A stretch of 64,000 nucleotides of DNA from Aplidium turbinatum (Eukaryota > Chordata > Ascidiacea > Aplousobranchia > Polyclinidae): assembly GCA_918807975.1 (NCBI GenBank), contig OU964932.1, forward strand, positions 18,011,501-18,075,500. The letters run 5' to 3'. This document shows, one piece after another, positions 33,402 through 45,878 of this stretch. The position numbers and the translations under genes are program-made. Under the pieces are notes generated by a model, which was given only the letters and a program-made list of their open reading frames with translations, was not told where the DNA came from and made no database searches. Each line of letters begins with the position of its first letter. Within the stretch, counting starts at the first letter, position 1.

Positions 33402-34565
33402 CGTTATTATAGAATAAAGACTTTGATGTGTGAGAGTTTAGTGATAACTTTATAGCCCACAGATGATAATTGCATTATAATAAACATTAGCCGGTTATTC
33501 ATAAAAGAAAAGTCCTCAGCAACGCAATTATTCGATTGGAAATAACCTACACCCACATACACGTCAGCGTCGCGTCAGCTCCAAAACCTAACCTATACGA
33601 AGTCTATTGTGAAATCACGAAATTGTTTTGCGTGGGGTAGGAAAAATTTATTGTGACCTAGCTAATGTAGGCATTGGAAGTTCCCAGATCCAAATCTTAC
33701 ACACTGCAACTTGTAGGTGTAGGCTATATATAACCAACGTATATAGCCTAGTGTATATTTTTGTAACACAGCTGCATAAAAACTAACATGTTTTGTGCTG
33801 CAAAAGTCAAGATTCTTTTCAAACGGACGATAAAAGTATTAGCCAATCCCTTGCAGCAAAGTTTGTGAAGTTGAAGTCATCTTTTTTATATTATTTGTGA
33901 TAGTTTTGGAGGTAGAAAGTTTTTGATCAACCTGGCCTATATACACCATAGTAGCCTAAGTCTACAAGTATCATGATGGTTTTACACAACGATTCTGCTT
34001 ATAAATTAAATTTGTTTTTCTAGGCATGCATTATATTAGGCATGCAACAGATAACTCTTAATATTTTAATCACAAGGTAAAATATGTTTAGTCTTCAAAT
34101 AACCTATTGCAACTCCCGGTTGCAACTATTTCACAATTTTAATTTTTGCTTTCCTCAGCACAGCAAAAAGATTTTGTGATCGTTCCAGTAAAACTATATT
34201 ATTGTATAATTATGTCCATCTGGAGTTGCGGCCTGATTTGTCACATTTTGATTACCGCTAAGCCTACTGCTGCCAGTGTCCGACTAAATTTTCTAATTTT
34301 ACTTTCTGCTGACTCGTATTGATATAGAAGCTTTTTGTTGCCTTGGGGAAGTAGTAGAAAATGAGAAAAGGTAAGTTGAAAAACGCTCAAACTGTTAAAA
34401 AGCGATTAACAGTCTGACTGAACTTTTCAAAATCAAATTGCCTTTGTTTTCAACGCCTAGTGATGTTAAAATCTATTGTGTCACCCGGGAAAGACAGTAA
34501 ACAAGACGTTAAAATACTATAACTTCAAAAATTTCATTCGGACAGTTACCAAAAGTTAGAAATAT
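33402..34565. other. Intergenic, nothing recognised
   Basis: No gene or delimited repeat between the two related MITEs. Several TAGCCTA words. Confidence 0.4.
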
Positions 34566-34573
34566 CTGCAGAA

Positions 34574-34808
34574 CAGGCCCGGATTTAGGAGGGAGCAGAG
34601 GGTGCAGGTGCCCTACGTGGACAAAATGTGATTTTGTGTTATTTTTTTTTCTTTCAGCCTTTGAAAATTCTGCAAAATGCAGTGCAGGATTAATGCTACT
34701 GTAGACGTAGAGGTGTTTTTTCGCGCCGTAGGCGCAAAATATTGTTTTGCATGGGGGGCCCCTGATCTAAAAGTGCCCCTGGCCCCCCAACAGCTAAATC
34801 CGGCCCTG
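34574..34808. mobile_element. hAT MITE, CAGGGCCGGATTTA family, second copy
   Basis: A 235-bp element, inverted relative to 33157-33393 and sharing its internal sequence (GTCTACAGTAACATTAATCC in reverse). Termini are CAGGCCCGGATTTAGG and (inverted) CAGGGCCGGATTTAGC. A perfect duplication, CTGCAGAA, lies at 34566-34573 and 34809-34816. Confidence 0.9.
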
Positions 34809-34816
34809 CTGCAGAA

Positions 34817-35619
34817 TGTGAAAAATCAGGCCGTATCTTTAGGTAATCAGGCGTAGTGCTATAAAAATATTGAAGTTTTTACGTCTTATGACTAAAGGCA
34901 TCGCAATTTCAGAACTTAACTTTGTTGATAAGTTATTTCACGCTTACATTTATTTTATTCGTCATTTACGCCATTTCTGTGCTTGCCATTGAAAATTATG
35001 TAAAATCGACAATTTTTTTCTTTTGATCGTTTTTTTATACTAGGCTATTACAAAATACTTGTGATGAAAAAACTAAAGCCTAACATCACACAAGTAAAAC
35101 ATCAACTGTGACAGTGTTTGACACCGTGCTTGATATGAAAGTTATCGAAATTAAAATATGTTAGTTTTATAAAATGAACTTTTCTGTATTGTGATTTTGT
35201 ATTTATAGGTGTATGCAAACACCATTTCCTTATATACACATTACACATTGCTGTGCTTCAGACTGTTTCATCTGGCCTGGGTAGGCTATACAGTTAAAGC
35301 TTTGGTAAAGTTGGCTTTGTTGTACCACAGACAATGTATGCCTGTGTGTGTATACAGTTTTATCAACATCTGTGCAATACAAAGTTTGATTAGAACAAGC
35401 AACTTAAACCGTTTGGTGGAAATGACAAACGAACAAGATCTTTTATCCGAGTTAGAATCTCGCCTACAAGTTTTGATTTTTTGCACCATATCAACACTAA
35501 TTAACTAACCCAGCCCTAAATGAACTTCTCTGAGGAAGTGCTGTTTAAAAAGCGGAATTTAAAAGCATTTTCCCCAACATAGTTTGACAATTGTTTTTAC
35601 CTTCCTATGGAAACTAAGT
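34817..35619. other. Intergenic, nothing recognised
   Basis: A 99-codon open frame at 35209-35508 has no domain that I recognise and no splice context. Not called as a gene. Confidence 0.4.
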
Positions 35620-35912
35620 CAGCCTCGATAGATCAGTTGGACAAGCCCCGACTTTGTGCTTGAAAAAACCACAGAGTCAATCAACAGTGATTAGGCTCTC
35701 GGGGTACGCGTTTGAGTAAGGACAAGTTTAAAGGACAGCCTTCCATTCAGCGATACCTAGTCGATTGTGTAATTCACAGACAACAACAATAATATTGGAA
35801 ACTTTACTCTGTCAATTTCGGTAACCGGCCCGAGTCAGTGGTTCAAATCCTCTGCAAGTATGAAAAACTGCCAGGGTTTACCTCTCAAAGAAACTCTCGT
35901 GGTCCAAGAATA
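35620..35912 (+). repeat. SINE family A
   Basis: A diverged copy. Head GCCTCGATAGATCAGTTGGA; body CCATTCAGCGATACCTAG and CTCTGTCAATTTCGGTAACC; tail GTCCAAGAATAAAATTC. Lies just beyond the 3' end of TCHP. Confidence 0.75.
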
Positions 35913-35987
35913 AAATTCTCACAATTAAATATGCATCTTGCTGACAATCTTTTGGCTAATTAATCAGAAGATACAGTAGTTGCACAT

Positions 35988-35993
35988 TTTATT
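35988..35993 (-). terminator. Candidate poly(A) signal of TCHP
   Basis: AATAAA on the minus strand (TTTATT on plus), about 216 nt past the TCHP stop codon at 36209. It is the nearest clear signal I saw downstream. Confidence 0.4.
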
Positions 35994-36208
35994 CAAGTTT
36001 AGTTAATAAAATATGCAATCACAGTAGGCCAACTGACAAGCACAATCACTACAAAATAACTAGTCTTCGTAACGCAATAGTAAAAAACAACTTTATCTTA
36101 CAAATGCAAAATATCTAACGCTCCCCCAACCCTGAAAGCAGAAGAATTTGCGAAGTGAACGTTGAACGTGAATGATTGAATCTTCTAGAATCTAAATTGC
36201 TCTCGCGT

Positions 36209-39200
36209 CTAATCCCACGCAACTCTGCTACTCCGAGGTCGTCTCTGCAAAAACAAATAATAAAGATTTACATGATAGACAATGTATCCTATTAGCGAAA
36301 TAATTTTATACACAGATTTTCATATGTGCATAAAAATGCCACAAACCGGTGATAATTGAACTGGCCCGTAGCATAACATCATGATGTCACTGATGGACTA
36401 TCTAGCTCACTTTCATCAGAAGCATGGGCAACAGACTCTTTAGTCTTTATGTTTGTTTTGTTTGGCGTATCCAGGCTTTCGCCAGGTGGTTGAAGATTTA
36501 GATTAAGTGGATGGGAAGGCAAAGAAGCCAATCTTCGTGTCCACCTTCAGGCATGCCTTTAAGTGTCTTACCAAACACACAGTCGCATGTCCTTGAGCGG
36601 TGTCGAACCGGCGCCCTTTTGAGTGCTATATTAGGGTTCTCACCACTCGTCAATGCAGCCGACACTCATTTAATTATGATACATAACGCGACATCTAATG
36701 TGAATAGCTCAGATACTCACTTTGGGTATAAAGCCTTGCTCTTTCATCCTCATTGCCTCCTCTTTCACTTCTCTTTCATGCTCTTCGTTTCCTTCTCTTT
36801 CTCTTCTTCGCTGTTCCTCTTCGATTTTGCGATGTGTTTCGTTTCTCCATTTTCGCTCAGTCATCTGTCCTTCAATTTCTTCTTGTCTGTTCAAAAAAAA
36901 GCAAACAATTTATTGAAGTATCTTGGTTGGAAATACATCTCGATAAGTTCCAAACACAAGTGTTGTTGAAAAATCGCAATTTTGATGATAATAATCTGAG
37001 AGATGTGGATTGTGGACTATATGCCATTGCACAAAAAAAGATTATTATTTATCACACTCAAAATATAAAAAAATCTTGCAAACTAAATTATAATTTCTAA
37101 AATTTAGTGTTTTTCTTCTATACTGAATAACTATGACAGCGAAAGCGAATGAAGTGAGGTGGTATGGGCATGTTTTGAGAGGGATGAAGATGATGTCTTG
37201 AGAAGAGCGCTGGAGTCGCAAGTGGAGGGTTGTAGAAAACAAGGAAGACCCAAGAAAACGTGGAAAAGGCAAGGTGGGCCTGACAAGAGAGGTCTGACAA
37301 GGTGACAAGAGAGGACGCGTTAGACAGATCGATGTGGAGGCAGGGTGTGAAGGCGATTGCGGCACTTGGAGGTTCCAGCCACCCTCGGTAACGGGGACAT
37401 CACTGGATTAAAACTGGACTACTACGACTAACCTCATAAGCTTTCGCTTTTCTTCTTCAGCTTTTTCTCTTCTTGACGTCCTTTGGACTTCTTCCAGATT
37501 GCTCAAAAGTTCTTCTTGTTCCTGGAGAAGCTCCTGTTGTTGGAGACGATTCTTTTCGGCTCGTTCTACAATCTGGTCTTTCCTTTCCTCCAAAACCTGA
37601 TAAAACAAAGGAATATCTCATTGATGACAAATGCAAACATGTTGTATTGAGTAACGCAAAACAACGTAGCATTAATTCGCAATGAAATAGTTTACACAGA
37701 ATATCGTTTCCGCAAGAAATGCATATGCAAAGTTTCAGTCACAAGAAGCAAGATGTTATTTGCAGAATAAAATTGCATTGATGCACCAATCGAATGGAAT
37801 CGTCAAAAATGTGGTAACTAGGACTCTAGTATAGATAATAATGTGCATAAGACAACGTTGCCCAATAGCAACATAATCGTTTTCGTTGGTGGCATCTCAT
37901 TCAACCAGTTGCAGCATCGAAGCTAATACGCACGAGCCTATTGCCACTCTATCATGGGTGGTTAAAGATTTAGATTAAGTGGACGGGAAGGCAAGAAGCC
38001 AGTCTTTGTGTCTACTTTCAGGGGTGCCTTTAAGTGCCCTGCCAAAGACACAGACATGCTCTTGAGGGGTGTCGAACCAGCGCCCTTTAGAGTATCGTTC
38101 CAGGGCTCTCAACACTCGGCTATACAGCTGGCGCATTATCTTGACGATAACTGGGTTATAGTTATTTTTATAAACAAAGGGATCTCGTGCACGAAACTTG
38201 TAGACGTGTGATTGTCTGTCGTGTTTAGAATAGCGCACCTCTTTCATAAGTTTTTCTCTCGCCATCCGCTCTTTCTTCCATTCCTCCTCTCGTTGCTCCC
38301 ACACTCTTCTTGCTTCTTCGCGATACACAAGATCGAATTCTGCTTCACGTTGCTTCTCCACCTTTAGTTGATCTTCAAGAACCTGAAGGATTGACAAATG
38401 CATGAAGAGGAGTAGGATTGAACAGGCTGAGAAGTAGTAAACTGGCCATACGTTTAAGGCGTTCACTACCAACCACGAGCGTACTCATAGCATCGCAAAT
38501 GCAAAATAATTTGCCATTTCATGTTTTGCTTCGTTTTTGTTCATCAAAGTGGGATATGAAAAACGAGGCAACAGTCGAAACCTGCGATACGCGACAAACT
38601 ACCACCCGCAGGAACAAAGTAAATGGGAAAAATCTACAGTAGTAAGAATAAGATTATTATTATTATTATAAGATTAGAAAACTGTTTACGCCTGTTTGGA
38701 TAGTGGCTGTTAGTATACTGTAGATAGTGGGTATTTGGATAGCTCAAAAAGTCTCAAAATTGAGCAAACGCAGGTGAAAACAAATAATAACGTCTGTAGC
38801 AAAACAAATCATGTAAAACACTATAGCTTTTAGTCTTCAAGCATAACACTAAAATCTAACTTAATTTCTAGCAATAACTATACCATTGTTTAACAATAAC
38901 TATACCTCGTCCCATTGTCCTACTCAGTTTGTAATATAAAACGCACTAGGAAGACTAAAAGAGGTTTACAAAATTATACACTTCTTTCAATATTTAAAAA
39001 AATTCTTGCCCTGTTAAATTTTCCACGAGGCCATTTAAAAATCAGGTTACAAATTACTATCGTAAGCGATAGCTTACCTTTTTCATCCATTCAACATCGG
39101 CTTTGGCTTGCTCTCGCCTGGCGGATTGGACGGCAGCATTTTCCTCCTCTTTCTCCTGAAGACGTTTGAGAATTTGGTGGTCAAATTCCAATTCTTCCTG

Positions 39201-42200
39201 GATCTGTTGAGCTCTTCTGCGTAGCTGGGCTTTGTATTGATGAAATAGGAACCTGTGAGAGCAAAAATTACAATTTTGACAGCAATTTAAGTATGTTCTC
39301 TGGTAGACACATACAAATTTATATCAGGGCAATAAAAAGGGTAGACCCTCAGACCCAGAGCCTCAAACGACGACGCTCAGATGAAATAAAGTGCGTAAAA
39401 TGTTTCAATAAACAATTTTAGAGACTTTACTTGCTACATTTTCTGCTGTCATGGGTGATAGAGAATCATCATAAGTGCAGAAAAATTTAAAATGATATTT
39501 GCTAAAGTGCATGCATACCTTTGCAGCTGAGTGTGCTTTCTTTGCTCCTCAACCTTTCTTCTTTGTTCTTGTATTTTATCCAACTGCCATTGTTCTTGGA
39601 TTATCTCGTCTTCTTCCCTTTTTAATGCAGCTGCTGCTTCTTCACGGGCCTTCAAATCCTATTTAACAATTTACCCTTCAAAGTCTCAAGTGTAAATGAT
39701 AGAGAAACAAGATTAGTGGAGACTTGTACATTATCTAGTCAACTACGTGTTGTTTTAACACGAAGTAGCACGCTCTTTTAGGTAAGAGAGTTTCTTGGGT
39801 GAAAAATGTTAGTCGATAAGTTATTGTAATGTTGTTTGTTGTAATGTTGTTTACAGTTTGTATCGTTTTCTTCAGATGTACTTGACTACATTTACTGACG
39901 AGAGCACATGGCTGGCCGAAAACGTTCAAATTTGTTCTGAACATAGTTGGTCTTGCTATGTTATTTAGCCCGATCACATTGCAGTTAATTGCTTGTCTGT
40001 GGTACCGTATAGCAAAACTACTTGTTTCCGTAAATTAGAATGACGTACAAGTTATTCTTGGCTTCATAAAACAAGCTGATTAAATATGTCTGCTAGGTTA
40101 ATTTTAGCAAAACTTATGTTATGAATGAGATTCAGTCTTCGAAATTAGCCTCGGCAATTGCCGAGGTGACTGCCGACGCAGAAGCATAAATGGCGCATTA
40201 GCGTTGGCAATAAAAATTCCGAGGCCACACGAGCGGTTGCAAGGTTAGGGTTGGAAAATTAAATCGATTTGTACTGACTGACTCCCCCCCTCCCCGTGAG
40301 TTATTTAACGTGAATTGCCGTATCCGCGTGCGTATCGCGTTGCTCGCTTTATCACTACTTTTGGCATTATTACATCACAACAAATCAAACAGTGCGGCCG
40401 CGATAGACTACTCTAGTGTATTTTTCGCTTCTCGCTTTACATGTTTTGGTACAATTTTTTCGTATTAAACGTTTACAGCAATTGCCGAAGCAATTTCACC
40501 TTTTGCCGTTTGACCTCGGCAACGTTTTTGCCGAAGCAAAATATGCTAATTTCGAAGACTGGAGATTAACACTAAATGTTTATAAATTTAAAGCACAACA
40601 CTTTTTTAGATCCTATCATTACCTCCATTTGCTGCTTTAAGACTTTAGCTGTTTCTTTTTCTTCTCTTATTCTTTGCTCCTCCTTTTTTCTTATATTTTC
40701 CATCGCTTTTAACCGAGCCTCTTCATATTGATTGGCAAACTTTTGATCTTCAACCCCTTCTCTTCTCTTTATCTACGATTGTAAAAATGTGCACTTAAAG
40801 TGACTATAAAAAAGTGACTCCATTTCACACATCATATCATTAAAAATCTTTGTTAAATGTTATTAATAGTAGAAAAAGCATGACCATAGCATTCATAAAT
40901 ATAGGCAAACAGGGTGTATATATATATAAAGAAACTAACCAAATTTATTGCATGTGGCTCGACTTATAATTTAAAATGATAAACACACCTCCTCTTTTCT
41001 GTGTGTCTGGTCTCCCCACACTTCCTTGACATGCTGCCTATGAAGATCGCTTTCTACCAAACGAAGCTCAGGGTTGTTTTCTTTCCAATGTTCGTACAAT
41101 TTCTCTGCCGCCAGCTTCACATAGAAGTTTGTATGATATAAATATATAACAAAAGTTCCTTCAGATACCAATCCAAAACAATTACAAAACACAGGATTGT
41201 ACAAACAAACTTAGGCTACAAACAAAATTGTTGAGCCATAGGCATACGAAGCCGATACAAAGCAGATTTCTTAAAAAGCAAACGCTAAAAAGGAATTGAG
41301 CAAGAAAAATAGTATATACCGTACCTGTTTACGCTTTTCTTCTCTTGATGATTTAAGTTCTTCTGACCTGCAGAAACAGAATTAAAAACATTTCATGATG
41401 ATGATATTGCAATTATATGCTTTCATACAAAGTAATTAATGTTCACATTGAAACAAACATTAGGCTATATATAATTTATGATGCAATGAGTTACTTTTCT
41501 TTCATATCCTGAAAACGAGAATAATTTCCTATGGACAAACGTTGTAGTTCCGCTTCATATGTACATTGCTCCTGATGTAAAAGCTTTTGTAACATTTGTC
41601 TCCGTTTATGAAGAGCAGTCGATTTCTTATTTTTTTCTTGTAAAGTGGAATAAGCATCCATGCTAAAAAGTTAAACATATCTTTGTTAACATCAAAACAC
41701 TATTAACCACAGATGATTAACAATGCAATAATAAAGGTTTTCTTATTAATAATAAGAATGAAACAAAAAATATTTTTATTATTATTAATCAAGATGCTTT
41801 TTTGCAATCTTGAGTTATGTAATAGTTGCCATTGCCAATGGTTTTAGAGATCACAGGCCGATCTTCAGATATTATGGCTACATAATTGACTTTGAGTTTC
41901 TGGAAATAATCTTGTATTCTTTTGATTGATTTTATATGACTGAAATAACGAGGCAGCAGTGGCCGAGTGGTTAGCGCGTTGGGCTCACAGTTGAGAGCCT
42001 GCATGTTCGACTCCAGCCACCCGCACTTGCTGTTGTTTCTCTCGGAATGGCCCGTTTCGGTGAGTCTGATCCCTATTTGGTGATTTTTTCAATTTTTTTT
42101 TTAATTATCGGGTACCGTAGCCTAATTATCATTGCCGTTTCAGGGTTAGGGGTTAGAGGTTAGGAACTCACCGAATTGGACTCACCGAATAGTAGCAAAC

Positions 42201-42839
42201 CTTGTTTCTCTGGGCAAGAAAATTTACGATAATTGCCTCTACCCAGTGATCGATTTCGAGTTATGAGTAGTACCCAATTTAAGTCATAAGTAAAGTAGAC
42301 AATCGGAAACAGACATTACAGTCGGCTGCAGCGTGGGTCAGGTGTACGTCGGAAGGCGTACACCGATGCATAGCGCTCAAGTCCGCCTTCCCGCAATGCA
42401 GGATAAAGATATGAAAAACAAACAAACAAAACGAATATAAGCTACAAATTTTAGCAAAATAGTGTGGTTACTTTTTACAAAAAAGGTTATTAACCAATTT
42501 TCTAAAACGATTCATACATTGCTTAATCTATCGGAAAAAAGTGAATATCAGTAACACATTATTTGGAACTTTTTAGGTAGGCTACTAACTTTTTAAGGCT
42601 CTTTTAAGTCAAATATTTTTCCAGTCGAAAAAACTAGGGAGAAAATACCTTTTTTTATATGAATTTTCTGACATTAAAGAGCTGCGAATATTATTCTTCA
42701 CTGATTGATTTTTGAAATAAGTAGAAGCACTGTTCCATTGGTTTTGGAACCGTTGGTGTTGTTGACGCATTCTAGAAAGCTGGTCTTCAACAGGTGGTCG
42801 TCGATAACTCCAACATGACGGAATTGTGGGAAGTGCCAT
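36209..42839 (-). CDS. TCHP: Trichoplein (keratin filament-binding, centriolar/ciliary)
   Basis: Eleven exons, minus strand: 42649-42839, 41495-41662, 41325-41367, 40989-41114, 40623-40772, 39519-39658, 39078-39252, 38239-38382, 37433-37596, 36721-36886, 36209-36244. All introns are GT-AG and all phases agree. The total is 1503 nt, 500 aa (human TCHP 498). Landmarks match human TCHP throughout: N-terminus [10 protein letters not shown] (human MALPTLPSYW), [41 protein letters not shown] and [13 protein letters not shown]. The C-terminus RVAWD matches human KIAWN. The protein is almost entirely Glu/Lys/Arg/Gln-rich coiled coil and corresponds to the trichohyalin-plectin homology domain. Trichoplein is known to act at centrioles, activating Aurora A and restraining ciliogenesis, and to bind keratin and ninein. 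No frame damage was seen, so it looks functional. The ATG is the first in the conserved N-terminus. Introns hold two SINE B copies, one LINE remnant, one hAT MITE and one SINE C. Confidence 0.95.
36488..36668 (-). repeat. SINE family B in TCHP intron 10
   Basis: Read in reverse it has an A-box-like GACGAGTGGTGAGAACCC, a B box GGTTCGACACC, and a body matching 37955-38135 and 10345-10520 (GAAGATTTAGATTAAGTGGA on plus). A tRNA-derived SINE, same orientation as the host gene. Confidence 0.75.
37132..37400 (+). mobile_element. RTE-like LINE 3'-end remnant
   Basis: In TCHP intron 9, on the opposite strand to the gene. Frames on plus read [21 protein letters not shown], then KQGRPKKTW, a typical C-terminal phrase (W-x-G-H-V-x-R...G-R-P-K) of invertebrate endonuclease-reverse transcriptase LINEs. 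5'-truncated and out of frame. No target duplication was identified. Confidence 0.6.
37955..38135 (-). repeat. SINE family B in TCHP intron 8
   Basis: A near copy of 36488-36668 (shared GATTTAGATTAAGTGGA, GGGTGTCGAACCAGCGCCCT). Same orientation as TCHP. Confidence 0.75.
39735..40010. repeat. Penelope/fold-back-type repeat with CTGACGA hairpin
   Basis: In TCHP intron 6-5 space (39659-40622). Contains CTGACGAG (39894) followed by GGCCGAAAACGTTCAA, matching the GTCGAAAACGTTCAA of the repeat at 32154-32470. Boundaries are uncertain. Confidence 0.35.
40133..40561. mobile_element. hAT-type MITE in TCHP intron
   Basis: A 429-bp element. Both ends read CAGTCTTCGAAATTAGC (right end inverted). Flanking GAGATT lies at 40127-40132 and 40562-40567 (6 bp). 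Internal short palindromes repeat the CCTCGGCAATTGCCGAGG theme. No ORF. It ends 61 bp from TCHP exon 5. Confidence 0.8.
41952..42420 (+). repeat. tRNA-derived SINE, family C, with internal insertion
   Basis: In TCHP intron 1. The head GCAGTGGCCGAGTGGTTAGC and GTTCGACTCC are A- and B-box-like, as in a tRNA-Leu/Ser type. The tail ends CAGGATAAAGATATGAAAAA then CAAACAAACAAAAC. About 42059-42205 is a separate small insert with inverted GGTGAGTC/GACTCACC ends. Confidence 0.6.
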
Positions 42840-43748
42840 TATTTATTTCTTACAAGTTAGCAAATGCTTCTGAAAATAAATTAAGATGCATAAAACATTA
42901 CTACAGAGCCTTTAAAATTAAACAGCATAGCATTACCACAGCTTAAAAATCACTACTTTACGTTATATTATTATACATAGAATTTATCACATACTTCCAA
43001 AACAATCACAGTTGCCCCAACTTAAATAAAAAATATATGAGGTAGATAACCATTAACCAATTTGCAGGTTATTACTTCTGTCAAGGGCGCTTTACTATCT
43101 ATTTTCTAATTACCAAGAAACCTAATCATTTTCTCTCGTTTTTTCACTTTAGAAGCTTAATTTTCTCAAATTTCTTCAGATATATACAATATATGACATG
43201 TGCTAATGACTGAAGAAATGGGTTATTTTTATAATTTTGAAAGCATACACTGTATTGTATATAATATATATGCGGTAGATAAAATATCAATCCAATAACT
43301 TCAAAGATCCATAACTAAATAATGAACATTCCAATAAAAAGCCGGAAGAATTTTGAAAAAAGTTAGTTAGTAGGCTACTGGTACTGCAATGTGAATTGAA
43401 ATAAGCGTAAGAAAAAGCGGTCAAAAAATCAAAATGACACTTGGAATGGTTCAATAGAATTATTGAAGCTTACAAATTCATGTTTAAATCAGTTATACCT
43501 ACGCAGAATATGGAATGGAAAACATATCATATTATTGGAAGAATAAAGGCCAGAATAGAAGACATGAATGATGGGATAGAACAAAACATGCTCTTTTGCT
43601 CCAACACAAAATTTCGTTTCAGATTAAGTTCTTTGCATAAAAATTTAGTGTTCAGTTTAGATTCTTTATCTTTAGTTGAAAAATCTTTCACCCAACAACC
43701 AAAAAGAATGAACTTATTATGGTTAATGTGAATCGTCCAACTCGCATA
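42840..43748. other. TCHP 5' flank, nothing recognised
   Basis: Upstream of the TCHP start codon. AT-rich, with no clear promoter element I can support. A 96-codon plus-strand frame (43441-43731) is not recognisable. Confidence 0.4.
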
Positions 43749-43756
43749 GTATATAC

Positions 43757-44485
43757 CAGCGCTACTCAACTAATGTTAGCAAAGGTCCATTTTGACAAGT
43801 TGAATATTTTTGCAGTCCGGTGAATATTTCATATGAGACCACGAAAATTAAAAAACCAGTAGCCTACGAGCACCGAAACACTTTTCAGGTAGTATGTAAC
43901 ACGACTTGGATTTTTGTCTGACACAAACAAAGAAATAAAACAGGAAAAAAATGTATTGTGTTTCTTTGTGATGTAGCTGTGTGGATCGCACATCAGAGAA
44001 GACGGCAAAGCGTTGGGGGGTCTGGATAATCATTAAAAAACTCTTTTCCCTAATGGAAATCTGTTTAAAATGGCCCTAAAATGTGGCAATGAGGTAATTC
44101 TTCCAGAAGCCCGAGTCCCGCCTTCAACACCCAGAAGGTCCGAATCTGCACCTTCTGAGTGCTGATGGTGGACCTTGAGCTTTAGGAAGAATAACCTCAT
44201 TGCCATGTTTCAGGGCTTCTTTAAACAGATTTCTACTGGGAGGAAGCAATTTTTACTGTGATTATCCTATAGCCTAGTTGCTGGTAGGCTTCGACTCCCA
44301 GACTCCCCAACACTTTCTCAGAAATCCAATTCAAGTTACCGGTACATTTTACCTAAAAAAGTGGTTTGGTACAGATACTTTCACTTTCGTGGTTGCTTGT
44401 GAAATAACGTATTCACCGGACAGCTAAAAGTAATCAACTTATCAAACTGGACCTTTGTTAAGGTTAGTTGAGTACGGTAACCCTG
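43757..44485. mobile_element. hAT-type element, non-coding
   Basis: A 729-bp element. Left arm CAGCGCTACTCAACTAATG with AGCAAAGGTCCATTTTGAC; the right arm is the inverse (GTCCAGTTTGATAAGTTG region, ending GTTGAGTACGGTAACCCTG). Flanks GTATATAC and GCCTATAC match 6 of 8. No transposase. Confidence 0.7.
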
Positions 44486-44493
44486 GCCTATAC

Positions 44494-45313
44494 CGTGATT
44501 TAGCTGGTTGCCACTAATTTCTTCATAATAAACAAGCCATTCCAGCAAAAAAAAGTTTATAAGCTGACTATAACTCCCCAGTTTTTATTGTTTCCTTACA
44601 AACTTCCTCTTTTATCAATTTTGAAGCCAAGTATCATGAAATGAGGAAATTTTTCTTCCAAAAGTGGAGATCCTTCGTCCCAGCATTCAAGTATTCAGTA
44701 ACCAGCAACACAAAGCCAAGCAACTGAATTGGAGAGAGAGTCATCTGGTGGTTAGTTTAGTAGTTCAAACGACAACCGTTTCGATCAATCACAAAAACAA
44801 GTTAGCCGAGTCGGAATTTTTCGGAATGCAGTTTTTGTCACAAAACTGACTGGCAAACGTAACATAAGGTTGTAAAAGATTTTACGAGTCTGAAATTGCT
44901 GACATATTTGCATTGAAATGGCAATGGATGAAGTTTCTCAACTTTGTAATCGTAGAATTTTCGAAAGTTTGCTTAAAATTTAAAATGAAATTTACTGATT
45001 AGATGAAATATTTACGGAAATTTTAGTTGTAGTTTCTGCAACAAAAATAACTGCTAAATGTTCGATCAGGTTGCAAAATAGGAAATACATTTAAGAAAGA
45101 AAGTTATAAGCAATAGGCTAAGCAAAAAGTGTGATTTACGAAAATAGTAGAATAAAAAAAACACTTTCTTAAACGTTAGTCTCTCTTTTAATTCTCTCGT
45201 TTTCGTGAACCACACTTGTTTTTCCCTACCCGCTTATGCTTATGCTTTTCTTTCTTTAATCTCTGATCATGTTAAAGCTTTCATCATGTGCAGATTTCAA
45301 AAAGCCAAAGTGC
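44494..45313. other. Intergenic, nothing recognised
   Basis: No gene or delimited repeat. Confidence 0.4.
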
Positions 45314-45321
45314 AAAGTAGC

Positions 45322-45870
45322 GGGCTTGCCAATTTGGCTTTTTTGAAGCCAGGTTTTGAGAATCTGGCTGATTTTGAACTCCCTTGGCTTATTTTTTTTA
45401 AATAAAAAAAGCCAGAAAAATTAGGCTTTTTTTGGCTTTTTTTCATCTTTCCTCGATTTTTTGTCAAATTAATAAAAAGCCAACATAATTTTGGCTTTTT
45501 TTGGTTTAAGTTTATCTTTCCCCGTTTCTTTTTTGAAAAAAAAAAAAACTCTTTCAGCGTCAATCGGAGCAGTAATTTCTACCTTATATTTGTTTGTCGC
45601 GTCCAACCGAATGTCGTTTTGAAGCCGAAACTAGAAAATTTTCTAGTTGCTTGTCTTTTAATTAACTATGTTTCTGCGTTGTCGCAGAAGTCAAAGTTCG
45701 TTGAGACACTATTTGGTTGTGCACTTTTTATATGTGTATGTTTAATGAATACTAATTGGCTTTTTCTTGGCTTTTTCAGCTATTTTCTACTGGCTTTTTT
45801 AGACTTTTTTTTAGGCTTTTTTTGTGACTAGGTCTGGCTTTTTTTGGTGAAGACAGGTTGGCAGCCCTTG
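45322..45870. mobile_element. hAT-type MITE, TTGCCAA family, copy 1
   Basis: A 549-bp element with ends GGGCTTGCCAATTTGGC and (inverted) CAAGGGCTGCCAACCTG. A perfect duplication, AAAGTAGC, lies at 45314-45321 and 45871-45878. The interior is full of AGCCAAAA/TTTTGGCT runs. An inverted second copy is at 49100-49607. Confidence 0.88.
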
Positions 45871-45878
45871 AAAGTAGC

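Noticed and set aside
35209-35508. 99-codon plus-strand open frame
   Set aside because: No domain, no splice signals and composition like the surrounding non-coding DNA.
36709-37100. Plus-strand open frames opposite TCHP exon 10
   Set aside because: They are shadows of the Glu/Arg-rich antisense coding sequence, giving Ser/Leu/Phe-rich translations.
41952-42025. tRNA-Leu/Ser gene in TCHP intron 1
   Set aside because: Good A and B boxes, but no matching 3' acceptor strand, and it continues into a SINE-like tail.
43441-43731. 96-codon plus-strand open frame upstream of TCHP
   Set aside because: No recognisable homology and low-complexity composition. Not supported as a gene.
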